Assembly: GCA_963783445.1 (NCBI GenBank)
Contig: CAWANP010000020.1
Coordinates: forward strand, 496,001 to 560,000
Source: CAWANP01 sp963783445
GTDB taxonomy: Bacteria > Chloroflexota > Anaerolineae > JAAYZQ01
Reading direction: 5' to 3'
Length of the DNA: 64,000 nucleotides
Part shown: one piece after another, positions 35,831 to 45,063 of the stretch
Position numbering within the stretch: the stretch's first letter is position 1
Layout: every line of letters starts with the position of its first letter
Program-made: the position numbers and the translations under genes
The notes under the pieces: generated by a model
Told to the model about the DNA's origin: nothing
The model's database searches: none
Seen by the model: only the letters and a program-made list of their open reading frames with translations

Positions 35831-37297
35831 CTGAGCTGAGCTAGCTGACCATCACCGAGGCCCAGGATCTGTTGCGCGAGGGCCAACTCTCCTCTGTCGA
35901 TCTGACCCAGGCGGTGTTGGATCGCATTCTGGCCCTGGACAACGAGGTCAAGGCCTTCTTGACCCTTGCTCCCGAAGCTGGCCCTGGAACAGGCGGCGGA
36001 GGCCGACCGGCGCCGGTCGGCTGGCGAGGACCACGCGCTGCTGGGCATCCCCCTGGCCATCAAGGACGTGATCTGCGTGCAGGGCCTGCCCACCACCTGC
36101 GGCTCGCGCATCCTGGAGAACTACGTGCCCCCCTTTAGCGCCACGGTCATTGAGAAAGCTGCGGGCCGCCGGGGCCGTGATCCTGGGCAAGACCAACACC
36201 GACGAGTTCGCCATGGGCTCTTCGACCGAGAACTCGGCCTTCTTTCCCACGCGCAACCCCTGGGATCTGAGCCGGGTGCCGGGCGGCTCCAGCGGCGGCA
36301 GCGCGGCCGCGGTGGCGGCGGGCCTGGCCTTTGGCGCCCTGGGCTCCGACACGGGGGGCAGCGTGCGCCAGCCGGCGGCCCTGTGTGGCGTGGTGGGCCT
36401 CAAGCCCACCTACGGCCGGGTCAGCCGCTGGGGGCTGGTGGCTTTTGCCTCGTCGCTGGACCAGATCGGCGTCCTGGCCCGCAGCGTGGCCGGCGCTGGC
36501 CATCCTCACTGGGCAGCCATCGCCGGCTATGATCGCCGCGATTCGACCTCGGTGGACATACCCGTGCCCGACTATGCCGCGCTCTTGACCGGCGACGTAG
36601 CAGGCCTGCGGATCGGCGTCCCCAGGGAGTACTTTGTGGAGGGCATGCAGCCGGAGGTGGAGGCCGCGGTACGGGAAGCCATCGCCACCCTGGCTGGTCT
36701 GGGCGCCGAGATCGTCGACGTGTCCCTGCCCCATACCGACTATGCCCTGCCGGTCTACTATCTCATCGCCCCGGCCGAGGCGTCGGCCAACCTGGCCCGC
36801 TACGATGGGATGCGCTACGGGCTGTCGATAGACGGGCGAAGACCTGTTGGACAGCTACCGCCAGACACGGGGCCAGGGTTTTGGTCCGGAAGTCAAGCGG
36901 CGCATCATGCTGGGCACCTATGCCCTGTCGGCCGGCTACTATGACGCCTACTATCTCAAGGCAGGCAAGGTGCGGACGCTCATCCGCCGCGATTTTGACC
37001 AGGCTCTGGAGCAGTGCGACGTGCTGGTGGCGCCCACCGCCCCTACGACGGCCTTTAAGATCGGCGAAAAGGTGGACGACCCGCTGCAGATGTACCTGCA
37101 GGACGTCTTTACCCTGGCGCTGTCGCTGGCCGGGCTGCCTGGACTGTCGCTGCCCTGTGGCTTTGATGCAGCAGGGCTTGCCCATCGGCCTGCAGATCAT
37201 GGGCGGGGCCTTTGACGAGGCGACGGTCCTGCGCGTGGCCCACGCCTACGAGCAGGCGACCGAGTGGCACACGCTGAGGCCGAGTCAACGGGAATAG
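35827..37297 (+). CDS. gatA: Asp/Glu-tRNA amidotransferase subunit A (many frameshifts)
   Basis: The sequence covers a whole GatA amidase when pieced together: ITEAQDLLREGQLSSVDLTQ, GIPLAIKDVICVQG (catalytic Lys), NPWDLSRVPGGSSGGSAAAV and GSDTGGSVRQPAALCG (cis-Ser and nucleophile Ser), LKPTYGRVSRWGLVAFASSL, then RRIMLGTYALSAGYYDAYY and GLPGLSLPCGF. At least six one-base shifts occur (near 35842, 35985, 36160, 36500, 36835 and 37175). No region is lost, so these are probably base-call errors and not decay. It releases ammonia from glutamine for tRNA amidation. Confidence 0.9.
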
Positions 37298-37311
37298 GAG
37301 GAGTCTATACG

Positions 37312-37554
37312 ATGTTGACCGAGTATATTCGTGCCGCCATGCGGCATGCAACGTATGAAATCTTGTCCGATGGTACTTATTACGGGGAGATTCCTGGCTT
37401 TCAGGGAGTGTACGCCAACGCCGGGACACTCGCTGCTTGCAGCGAGCAGTTGCAGGAGGTATTGGAGGGCTGGATTGTATTAGGGCTACAGATGGGGCAT
37501 GTGTTGCCCATTGTAGATAGCATAGGGTTGGCTGTTCAACAGGAGGTCGCCTAA
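37312..37554 (+). CDS. hicB: HicB-family antitoxin
   Basis: The 80-residue protein has the partial RNase-H-like HicB fold: YEILSDGTYYGEIPGFQGVYANAGTLAAC and EQLQEVLEGWIVLGL. The ATG 37312 follows AGGAGGAG. It neutralises and, together with HicA, may repress its own operon. The order hicB-hicA is the reverse of the E. coli order. The stop overlaps the toxin start (TAATG). Confidence 0.85.
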   Translation: MLTEYIRAAMRHATYEILSDGTYYGEIPGFQGVYANAGTLAACSEQLQEVLEGWIVLGLQMGHVLPIVDSIGLAVQQEVA

Positions 37555-37772
37555 TGCCGTCTCTCGGTCCTATCAAGAGGAGAGACCTGATTCGCGACCT
37601 CAGGAAGCTGGGATTTGAGGGGCCCTATGTTGGCGGCAAACACCAATACATGGTTAAAGGGGAAATCAGGTTGGTACTTCCCAACCTACACGGAACTGAT
37701 ATTGGTGGAGATCTTCTCATAAGGATTCTCCAGCAGGCCGGAATTCACAGAGATGACTGGAAGCGACTCTGA
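37554..37772 (+). CDS. hicA: HicA-family toxin (mRNA interferase)
   Basis: The 72-residue protein has a dsRBD-like fold: RRDLIRDLRKLGFEGPYVGG, catalytic-type H30 in GGKHQYM, then VLPNLHGTDIGGDLLIRILQ. HicA cleaves mRNA in a translation-independent manner. The pair is intact and lies between gatA and a nucleotidyltransferase gene, with neither neighbour related in function. Confidence 0.87.
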   Translation: MPSLGPIKRRDLIRDLRKLGFEGPYVGGKHQYMVKGEIRLVLPNLHGTDIGGDLLIRILQQAGIHRDDWKRL

Positions 37773-37811
37773 GCAAATTAGATCAAAACAAGCACAGGAG
37801 ACTAGAGAGAC

Positions 37812-38822
37812 ATGAAAGTCATTATTCCCCTGGCGGGGTTCGGCAAGCGGATGCGGCCCCACACCTGGTCCAAACCCAAGCCGCTGGTCAACGTGGCCGG
37901 CAAGCCGGTGCTGGGCCATATCCTGGACAAGCTGGCTGACCTGGACGTGGAGGTAGACGAGCTGATCTTTATCGTCGGCTGGCTGGGCGAGCAGATCCAG
38001 GAGTATTACGAGGCCAGCGACTATCCCTATCCGGCTAGCTATGTGGAGCAGAAGGAGCTTCTGGGCCAGGCCCATGCCATCTGGCTGGCGCGGGAGCACC
38101 TGGACGGGCCGGTGCTCATCATCTTTGTGGACACCATCTTTGAGGCGGATCTGGGCGGGCTGGACACGCTCGGGACTGGACGGCATGCTCTACGTCAAGG
38201 AGGTAGAGGATCCGCGGCGCTTTGGCGTCGCCGTCGTAGGCGACGATGGCCTGGTACCCGGTCTGGTAGAAAAGCCCGATACCTTTGAGAACCGCCTGGC
38301 TGTCGTGGGCGTGTACTATATCCGACGATGGCGCCTGGCTGCGCGGGCCATCGAGGAACTGATGGCCAGCGATATGCAGACCAAGGGCGAATTCTACCTG
38401 GCCGATGCCTTCACCGTCATGATCGAGCAGGGGGCGCGCTTTGGCGTGCGCGAGGTGTCGGTGTGGGAGGACTGTGGCACGCCCCAGGACGTGCTCAAGA
38501 CCAACCGCTATTTCCTGGAGCATGGCCGGGACAATGGCGGCGAGGCTGCGTCACCGGCCACTCGGTGATCATCCCGCCGGTGTATATTGCCCCCTCAGCC
38601 CGGGTGGAGCACTCGATCATTGGCCCCTATGTCACCATTGCCGAGAACAGCGTGGTCCTGCGCTCCATCGTCCGCGACTCGATCATTGACGAGGGGGCCT
38701 ATATCGACGACACGATGCTGGATCGCTCCCTCATCGGCAAGGATGCCGTGGTGCGGGGCCGTTACCGGGTACTGAACGTGGGCGATTCGGCCCGGCTGGA
38801 CTTTGCCCAGGGCCGTGACTGA
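37812..38822 (+). CDS. Sugar nucleotidyltransferase with left-handed beta-helix tail (frameshifted)
   Basis: The N-terminal Rossmann-like domain begins KVIIPLAGFGKRMRPHTWSK (nucleotide-binding G-x-G-x-R), followed by KPLVNVAGKPVLGHILD and VLIIFVDTIFEADL. VEKPDTFENRLAVVGVYYI and VWEDCGTPQDVLKTNRYFL are typical of glucose-1-phosphate nucleotidyltransferases. The C-terminal hexapeptide repeats (VYIAPSARVEHSIIGPYVTI, AENSVVLRSIVRDSII) follow a second shift. Shifts lie near 38172 and 38563. The nucleotide and sugar are not decided by sequence; dTDP-glucose is most likely. Confidence 0.85.
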
Positions 38823-39143
38823 GCCAGGACGCGGTCCGGGTCGAATGCTATTCCGGCCATACCTATGCCCAGGAACCGCGGGCTGTGTCTGGCAGGGGCA
38901 GCGCTATCCGGTGACTCGTGTCGAGAGACGCTGGCGGACGCCGGATGGCCCGGCCTTTTGTGTCCGGACGGACACAGGCCAGCGCTTTGAGCTGCACTAC
39001 CATGAGCCCAGGATCGCTGGTTGATCCGAACGCTGCCCGAGACTGAACTTACTGGCCAAAACCAGGCCAAGATTCTCCCCTTTCCGCTGCGCGCGGTGCG
39101 CCCAGGCGGCTCGAAAACGACCGACGAGGAGGTCCAGTACTAA
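38820..39143 (+). CDS. Small protein, DUF6504-like (frameshifted, boundaries uncertain)
   Basis: In pieces: LSQDAVRVECYSGHTYAQEP, then VWQGQRYPVTRVERRWRTPD and FCVRTDTGQRFELHYHEP, then DRWLIRTLPE. This order of aromatic and Arg-rich strands matches small DUF6504-type proteins, often found near DNA-repair or nucleotide genes. At least two shifts (near 38881 and 39008) prevent a firm start. The end overlaps the ribosome site of the next gene. The function is unknown. Confidence 0.45.
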
Positions 39144-39144
39144 G

Positions 39145-40307
39145 ATGAGAGATTTTGTAGCCAGCACAGATCAAGACGGTGCCAGCCCTCTGGCATCCGC
39201 CGCTTCTTTGACATCGCCGCGACGATGGATGACATGATCTCGCTGGGCATCGGCGAGCCCGATTTTGCCACGCCACCCGAGATCGTCCGGGCCGGCATCG
39301 CATCCCTGAACGCGGGTGAGACCCACTATACCTCCAACTCGGGGATTCTGGAACTGCGCTGGCCCTGGCCGAGCACCTGGAGCGGCTCTACGGCGTGCGC
39401 TACGACCCCGAGACCGAGTTGCTCATCACCGTCGGGGTCTCGGAGGCGCTGTATCTGGCGCTGGCGGCCACGCTGGAACCTGGCGACGAGGTGATCGTGC
39501 CCGAGCCCTGCTTTGTGTCCTACAACCCAGAGGTGATCTTTGCCGGCGGCGTGCCGGTGAACGTCCACACCAGCGTGGAGAATGACTTTCAGCTGCTGGC
39601 CTCGCAGGTCGAGGAGGTGGTCACCGACAAGACCAAGACCCTGCTGCTGGGCTATCCCAACAACCCCACCGGCGCGGTCATGAGCCGCGAGCGCCTGCTG
39701 GACATCGCCCGGCTGGCGGAAAGACATGACCTGCTGGTCATCTCGGACGAGATCTATGACCGGTTGGTGTACGGCGTAGAACATACCTGCTTTGCCTCGC
39801 TGCCGGGCATGCGGCAGCGGACGGTCCTGCTGGGTGGCTTTTCCAAGGCCTACGCCATGACCGGCTGGCGCATCGGCTATGCGGCGGCCCCGGCAGAGAT
39901 CCTGGGCGCCATGCGCAAGGTGCACCAGTACACCATCATGTCGGCGCCGACGATGGCCCAGTTTGCCGCCCTGGAGGCGCTGAGATCCAGGCGAGGAGGC
40001 GGTGCAAGAGATGCGCGCCCGCTACGACCGCCGCCGGCGCCTGATCGTTGACGGGCTGAACAACATCGGCCTGGCCTGCTTTGAGCCGAAGGGGGCATTC
40101 TACGCCTTTCCCTCCATCGCTGTCACGGGCATGAGCGACGAGGAATTCTCCGAGCGATTGCTGATGGAGGAAAAGGTGGCCTGCGTGCCCGGCAGCGCTT
40201 TTGGCGCCTGCGGCGCGGGGCACGTCCGCTGTTCCTACGCCACGGCCTATGACCAGATCGAACAGGCGCTGGAGCGCATGGCCCGCTTTGCCCAGCGGCA
40301 TGGATGA
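39145..40307 (+). CDS. Class I/II aminotransferase (frameshifted)
   Basis: ATG 39145 follows GAGGAGGT. Motifs: MISLGIGEPDFATPPEIVRA, GETHYTSNSGILELR, VTVG-like VSEALYLALAATLEPGDEV, LLLGYPNNPTGAVMSRE, VISDEIYDRLVYG and the PLP lysine in GGFSKAYAMTGWRIGY. The C-terminus has PKGAFYAFPSI and CVPGSAFGACGAGHVRCSYA. It belongs to the AlaT/AspC/PatA group (fold type I). Shifts occur near 39190, 39355 and 39990. The amino donor, perhaps alanine or aspartate, is not decided. Confidence 0.9.
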
Positions 40308-40345
40308 ATGGGCACGAGGGCAGACAGGGAGAGAAGGAGCCTAGC

Positions 40346-40997
40346 ATGAACCAGGTCTATGAGTCGCAGCACCCATTGGTGCGGCACAAGCTCACGCTCC
40401 TGCGCCAGACCGACACCGGCGTCCGTCGCTTTCAAGAACTGGTCTGGGAGCTGACCATGCTGCTGGCCTACGAGGCGCTGGCTGATCTGGCGCTGGCCGA
40501 GACCTCGGTCACTACGCCACTGGATGAGGCGGAGGGTCACGTTCTGGCCGAGCGGGTTGCGCTGGTGCCGATCCTGCGCGCTGGCCTGGGCATGGTGGAC
40601 CCCATCTGGAATCTGATTCCCCGACGCCCAGGTGGGCCATATTGGCCTCTACCGGGACGAGGAGACGCTGCAGCCGGTCGAGTACTACAGCAAGCTGCCG
40701 CCGGCGGACCAGGTGGACCTCTGCCTGCTTCTGGATCCGATGCTGGCCACCGGCGGTTCGGCGGTGGCCGCCTGCAATATTCTCAAGCGCTGGGGGATGC
40801 GGCGTATCAAGTACATTGGCCTCATTGCCGCGCCGGAGGGGATCGCCCGGCTGCACAGCGTCCACCCCGACGTCGACATCCACATCGCCGCCGCCGATTG
40901 CTGCCTGAATGACAAGGGCTACATCGTGCCCGGCCTGGGAGATGCTGGCGACCGGCTGTTTGGCACCAGGGTGCGACGAAGCCACGCGCATCCCTGA
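40346..40997 (+). CDS. upp: Uracil phosphoribosyltransferase (one or two frameshifts)
   Basis: ATG 40346 follows GAAGGAGCC. QHPLVRHKLTLLRQTDTGVR and FQELVWELTMLLAYEAL open the protein. VALVPILRAGLGMVDPIWNL, VGHIGLYRDEETLQPVEYY, the PRPP motif LLLDPMLATGGSAVAA and the uracil-binding YIVPGLGDAGDRLFGT follow. It salvages uracil with PRPP to form UMP. One base is extra near 40622. The C-terminus after LFGT is unusual and may hide another shift. Confidence 0.94.
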
Positions 40998-41012
40998 AAC
41001 AGCGGAGGAAGC

Positions 41013-41461
41013 GTGAGCGAAGCCGCGGATCGCCCCTCGTGGGACGACTATTTCATGCAGATCACCTTTCAGGTCGCCAAGCGCAGCACCTGTCCGCGCG
41101 CGGCGGTGGGCGCGGTGATCGTCCGCGACAAGCGCATCCTGACCACCGGCTACAACGGCTCGCCAGCCGGCCTGCCCCACTGCACCGAAGTCGGCTGTTT
41201 GATGGTCAACGACCACTGCGTGCGCACGCTGCACGCTGAGCAGAATGCCATCATCCAGGGCGCGCTCCACGGCGTGGATGTGTCCCGACAGCACCATCTA
41301 TGTCACCCACCAACCCTGCCTGGATCTGTGCCAAGATGATCATCAATGCCGGGGTCGAGCGCGTGGTCTATGCCGGCCACTATCCCGACGAGATCGCCTG
41401 CGGCTTCCTTGAGGAAGCGGGGATTGAGCTGAGCAAGTATGAGCGGAGTGAGACGTCCTGA
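41013..41461 (+). CDS. dCMP deaminase-type cytidine deaminase (frameshifted)
   Basis: GTG start after GCGGAGGAAGC. The zinc site is H74-A-E76 in TLHAEQNAI together with PCLDLC, and HCTEVGCLMVNDHC is the second Cys/His cluster seen in ComEB-type dCMP deaminases. PRAAVGAVIVRDKRILTTGYNGSPAG is the family's N-terminal block. Shifts near 41282 and 41331 fall just before and within the Cys motif. It makes dUMP from dCMP, which fits with upp next door (pyrimidine salvage). Confidence 0.88.
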
Positions 41462-41477
41462 AGGACAAGGTCATTCG

Positions 41478-42386
41478 GTGGGATCGAGAGATTATCCAAA
41501 CGTGAATCTGTCAAAGCCGCTGCGCAGCGTTCTATTTGTACCGGGCAACAAGCCCCGCATGCTGGAGAAGGCGCGGGCGCTGCAGGCTGATGCTGTCATC
41601 CTTGACCTGGAGGATGCGGTACCCCCTGGCGAGAAGGCGGCGGCACGAGCTATAGTGCGGCAAGCCCTGAAATCTGGACCCTATGGCCCGCAGGTGATCC
41701 TGCGCGTCAATGCTCTCTCCACGGGACTGGTCGAGGCCGATCTGGAGGGAGCCTTTGCCCTGGGGGTAGACGCTGTCTGCCTGCCCAAGGCCGACACGCC
41801 TGCCGACGTGGACCTGCTGGGCTCGCTGCTGGCGGCGTTGGAGCAGGAGCGTGGCCTGCCGGTTGGGGCGGTGGGGATCCTGCTGATGGTGGAAACCGCG
41901 CTGGGGGTGCTCAATGCCTACGGGATGGCCGTGGCCGGGGCGGAGCATGGTGGCCGTCGGGTGCAGGCTCTATGCCTGGGTGGGGAAGACCTTGCCTGGG
42001 ACCTGGGGGCGGTACGCACAAAAGAGGGTACCGAGATAGCCTACGCCCGGGCCCACCTGGTGCTTGCTGCCCGGGCTGCAGGCGCCGCGGCCATCGATAC
42101 CGTCTATACGGATCTTGCCGACCCGGACGGCTTGCTGGTTGAGGCCCGCCAGGCGCGGCAACTGGGCTACAGCGGCAAGCTGCTCGTCCACCCGGCCCAG
42201 ATCGAGCCGGTGCACCAAGCTTTTGCCCCCAGCGAGGAGGAAGTTGCCCATGCCCAGCGCGTGCTGGATGCTTTTGAGGCGGCCGGGGCCAGGGGAGAGG
42301 GAGTCATTTCTCTGGATGGACAGATGATCGACGCCCCGGTCGTCGCCCGGGCGCGAGAGGTGCTCAGACTGATTGACGGCATCTGA
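41478..42386 (+). CDS. HpcH/HpaI aldolase / citrate lyase beta-like (CoA-ester lyase)
   Basis: The protein has about 302 residues. LRSVLFVPGNKPRMLEKARA, DAVILDLEDAVPPGEKAAAR (metal Glu/Asp), LRVNAL (Arg), VCLPKAD, ILLMVETALGVLNAYGMAV (second metal Glu), LGGEDLAWDLGAVRTKEGTE and GYSGKLLVHPAQIEPVH are typical of CitE-like malyl/citramalyl-CoA lyases. An ATG at 41439 would overlap the deaminase gene. I prefer the GTG at 41478, which has an AAGGACAAGG upstream. The substrate is uncertain. Confidence 0.85.
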   Translation: MGSRDYPNVNLSKPLRSVLFVPGNKPRMLEKARALQADAVILDLEDAVPPGEKAAARAIVRQALKSGPYGPQVILRVNALSTGLVEADLEGAFALGVDAVCLPKADTPADVDLLGSLLAALEQERGLPVGAVGILLMVETALGVLNAYGMAVAGAEHGGRRVQALCLGGEDLAWDLGAVRTKEGTEIAYARAHLVLAARAAGAAAIDTVYTDLADPDGLLVEARQARQLGYSGKLLVHPAQIEPVHQAFAPSEEEVAHAQRVLDAFEAAGARGEGVISLDGQMIDAPVVARAREVLRLIDGI

Positions 42387-42452
42387 TGCCTGGCACAGGA
42401 GGCAGAATCCATGCGAGGCTGGGTGTGAGTGCTTTTGGACCCCCCAGGACGA

Positions 42453-42481
42453 TTGACAGCAATTGCTTTCCAGCGTATAAT
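42453..42481 (+). promoter_or_regulatory. Consensus sigma-70 promoter of the TumE-like module
   Basis: TTGACA (42453-42458), exactly 17 bp, TATAAT (42476-42481). This is the best promoter in the window and lies about 65 bp upstream of the module. Confidence 0.9.
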
Positions 42482-42546
42482 ATGCTTGGGTTTCGAGTCC
42501 GCGCCTGGTATCTGTATGGCGCCTAGACGTACTGTCAGTGGAGTAC

Positions 42547-42858
42547 ATGATGAGTATTGATTCTGCAACACTGCAAGTCAGCGTCCAGCGCTTGTTCCCT
42601 GACTTGGATCCGGAAGAAGCATTGGCAGAGCTTTTGCTCGAACGGGCGCGCAAGAATCTGATCAAGTATCGAATAATGTCACGCCAGTTTGAGGCCAAGT
42701 ACAACCAGGACTTTGTGGCTTTCCAGCAAAGGATCCTGAGTTCTGAACCAGCCTTCGAGATGGAACAAGACTACTTTGACTGGGAGATGTCCGTGACTGG
42801 CATCGAGGACATGGAGGAGGAGGTTGAACGTCTTAAGCATCTCAAGAATGTCTCATGA
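42547..42858 (+). CDS. Putative antitoxin of a TumE-like module
   Basis: The 103-residue acidic, helical protein (VQRLFPDLDPEEALAELLLE, ARKNLIKYRIMSRQFEAKYN, ending in a Glu-rich helix) lacks a recognisable HTH. It is placed as antitoxin only because it overlaps (ATGA) a DUF6516/TumE-like gene, and such genes usually come as pairs with the antitoxin first. ATG 42547 or 42550 may be used after GTGGAG. Confidence 0.6.
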   Translation: MMSIDSATLQVSVQRLFPDLDPEEALAELLLERARKNLIKYRIMSRQFEAKYNQDFVAFQQRILSSEPAFEMEQDYFDWEMSVTGIEDMEEEVERLKHLKNVS

Positions 42859-43208
42859 ACGTCGCCCACTTGTTCCCTGCTTTGCATCGAGAAATCAAAG
42901 CACGTACCTATTTTATCCGGCTGGATATTCTGGATCAGAGCCGGGCTATGCTCAAGGTACGGCTCTACATTTCGCCGGATCTGTATGTGCAGGTCTATCG
43001 GAACGACCGTCATGATACTACCAATCTGGTACTGATCCATGGCGGGCGCAGGATCTACGGGCGAGATCAACTGGCTGGGCAATGGCATCGACATACAGCT
43101 GCGAGCCCGCAAGCACATGACATCAGTCCTGAAGGGAGTCGCCCGACTCAACTGTCCGAGTTCTTGGATGAGATTGAGTCCATTCTGATAGAAAAGGACT
43201 TGCCGTAA
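42855..43208 (+). CDS. DUF6516 / TumE-like putative toxin
   Basis: The 117-residue protein has the family's features: KARTYFIRLDILDQSRAMLK, LYISPDLYVQVYRND, NLVLIHGGRRIYGRDQLAGQ, WHRH and a final SEFLDEIESIL helix. TumE-type proteins are predicted toxins of a type II-like module in archaea and bacteria. The toxic activity here is inferred from family and pairing. Confidence 0.65.
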   Translation: MNVAHLFPALHREIKARTYFIRLDILDQSRAMLKVRLYISPDLYVQVYRNDRHDTTNLVLIHGGRRIYGRDQLAGQWHRHTAASPQAHDISPEGSRPTQLSEFLDEIESILIEKDLP

Positions 43209-43221
43209 GTAGTCTAGATTG

Positions 43222-43695
43222 CTAAGCCTCGCGGCCTATGACCAATACCCCCCAGGAACCCCGCTGGACGACCTTGTCGTCCTGATTCAGAATCTCTACC
43301 TTTAGGGTCACCAGCCCGCCACCGATGCGGCGCATCTTTTTGGTTTCGGTCACGGTCGCTCGCACGCGGACGGTGTCGCCAAAGAATACGGGCAGGCTGA
43401 ACTTCCAGGCCCCGATCTCGCGAAAGGCCAGGGCCGTCTCTTCCAGGATGCCCAGGCGCATGGCCAGGCCGCTGGCGACGGACAGCACCAGCAGCCCGTG
43501 GGCCACCCGCTGGCCGAAGGGGTGGTCCGCGGCGTATACGGCGTCGGTGTGCATGGCGTTCCAGTCACCGCTCATGGCGGCAAAGCCGACCACATCCGCC
43601 TCGGTGATGGTCCGCCCAGGGCTGATGATCGATTGGCCTACCTCGAATTCCTCAAAATACAGGCCGGTGCGGGCTTGAAGGGTCTTTTCTGACAT
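43222..43695 (-). CDS. MaoC-family dehydratase (hot-dog fold)
   Basis: The 157-residue protein has the hydratase-2 motif with D44 and H49 in MSGDWNAMHTDAVYA, then FGQRVAHGLLVLSVASGLAM. VFFGDTVRVRATVTETKKMR and GLVTLKVEILNQDDKVVQRG complete the hot-dog fold. It probably hydrates an enoyl-CoA or dehydrates a hydroxyacyl-CoA. A CitE-like lyase lies 0.8 kb away on the other strand. It is the second gene after the nitrilase on the minus strand (94 bp gap). Confidence 0.88.
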   Translation of the reverse strand: MSEKTLQARTGLYFEEFEVGQSIISPGRTITEADVVGFAAMSGDWNAMHTDAVYAADHPFGQRVAHGLLVLSVASGLAMRLGILEETALAFREIGAWKFSLPVFFGDTVRVRATVTETKKMRRIGGGLVTLKVEILNQDDKVVQRGSWGVLVIGREA

Positions 43696-43789
43696 TGTGT
43701 TCGCTCCTTGTGATTCAAAGATGAAGGACCAGGGACGAAAGACCGGCTGCAGGAGCGCACAAGTCTTTCGTCACTCGGTTCGGCTCATC

Positions 43790-44643
43790 CTAATGCTCAA
43801 TGAGAGGACCGTAGGTCTCTGGGCGCCGGTCTCGCAGGAAGGGCATATCGCGGCGGGCCTGCTCGACAAGGTCGAGATCCAGGTCCACCAGAAGCAGGGA
43901 CACGTCGTTCTCGGGAGCGCGGGCCAGGACCTGGCCAAAAGGGTCGACGGCGAAACTTCCGCCAAAGAAGCTCAGCGTGTCGTCGACGCCGGCGCGGTTG
44001 GCCACGGCGATAAACAGTCCGTTGGCAACGGCCGCCGCCTGCATCTCTATCTCCCATACGGCGCGGTACTCGGCTTCCAGGCTGGCGGTGGCGGTGGGCA
44101 CGACGATGAGTTCCGCCCCGCCCAGGCACAGGGCCCGCATGCCCTCGGGAAAGTGCCGGTCGTAGCAGATGGCCACGCCGAGGCGTACGGCCCCGTGGTG
44201 GCCGACTCAGGTCAAAGACCGGGTAGCCGCTGTTGCCCGGCCAGTAGTAATAGCGCTCGTTGTAGCCGGGCCCCTCCAGGATGTGGGTCATGCGCTGCTT
44301 GCCCAGGTAGTTCCCGCCGGCGTCAAAGACGGGCGAGCAGTCGTAGTAGCGCCCCGGTGCCGCTCGCTCAAAAAGGTTGATCACCGTCGCCAGACCGAGC
44401 TTGGCCGCTTGCTCCTGGAACCGGTCGGTCAAGGGGCCCGGCACCGGCACACCCCAGTCAAAGAAGCGCTGCTCGGCGCGGTACTGGGGGAAAAAGGGGT
44501 CGACGCTCATCTCGGGGAAGACAATGAGCTGTGCCCCGGCCGCCGACAGCGTCGGCCATCATGCGCAGTGCCTTGACCACGTTGTCCTCACGCTCCGGCC
44601 CAACAGCAACCTGGGCCAGGGCGATCCGAAAGTTTCGTGCCAT
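43790..44643 (-). CDS. Carbon-nitrogen hydrolase (nitrilase superfamily, frameshifted)
   Basis: The protein starts MARNFRIALAQVAVGP at ATG 44643 after GGAGAGG. The Glu of the triad is in the PEMSVDPFFPQY region, the Lys in GKQRMTHIL, and the Cys in GVAICYDRHFPEGMRALCL. VPTATASLEAEYRAVWEIEM and VANRAGVDDTLSFFGGSF are typical of N-carbamoylputrescine or beta-ureidopropionase-like amidases. Two shifts (near 44545 and 44205) split the gene in three. The substrate is a carbamoyl or amide compound, not certain. Confidence 0.88.
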
Positions 44644-44664
44644 TGATTCCTCTCCTCCTCGACC

Positions 44665-44765
44665 TATCTTCCCGCAAGCTGTCGACCTGGTGCGTTGCAG
44701 ATCGATGGTGCATGTCTGACCGCCCTGGTCTCAATTGGCAGGTGAAGCGGACCTGCGGGAGGATG
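44665..44765. repeat. Second copy of the ~100-bp inverted-repeat element
   Basis: Left arm TATCTTCCCGCAAGCT matches 13 of 16 bases of the left arm at 3911. The right arm GACCTGCGGGAGGATG (44750-44765) matches 13 of 16 bases of the right arm at 3994. The interiors are weakly similar and the overall size is nearly identical (101 and 99 bp). It lies between the nitrilase start and a small zinc-ribbon gene. Confidence 0.5.
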
Positions 44766-44772
44766 CCTGATG

Positions 44773-45063
44773 CTACTCCTCGGCAAAAGTGGCGCAGCAG
44801 GGGCACTCGGTCCCGTGCCAGCCAACCGGGAGATCCTCAATCCCGATGGAGCGCCCGTCCCGTGCTTGCCAGCTACCAGTCTCCAGCCAGGTCACAAAGC
44901 GATCGTCGGCCAGGGAGAGCTGGCAGGTGTCGCCCGCCGCGCGCACCAATGCCGAGAGGGTATCGGCGCAGGGGGGGCACAGGCGCTCCATGCGGCCCCG
45001 GCCCATCACCAGGCGAAAGCGGCTCTCAGCGGGGCCGCCGCATTTGAGACAGAGCGCTGTCAC
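44773..45063 (-). CDS. Small Cys-rich (zinc-ribbon-like) protein
   Basis: The 96-residue protein has CLKC at residues 5-8, CPPC near residues 29-32 and a final ECPCC. These Cys pairs suggest a bound zinc. No family is recognised. It overlaps the TIGR04076 gene by 4 bp and is the downstream partner in that operon. Confidence 0.65.
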   Translation of the reverse strand: MTALCLKCGGPAESRFRLVMGRGRMERLCPPCADTLSALVRAAGDTCQLSLADDRFVTWLETGSWQARDGRSIGIEDLPVGWHGTECPCCATFAEE

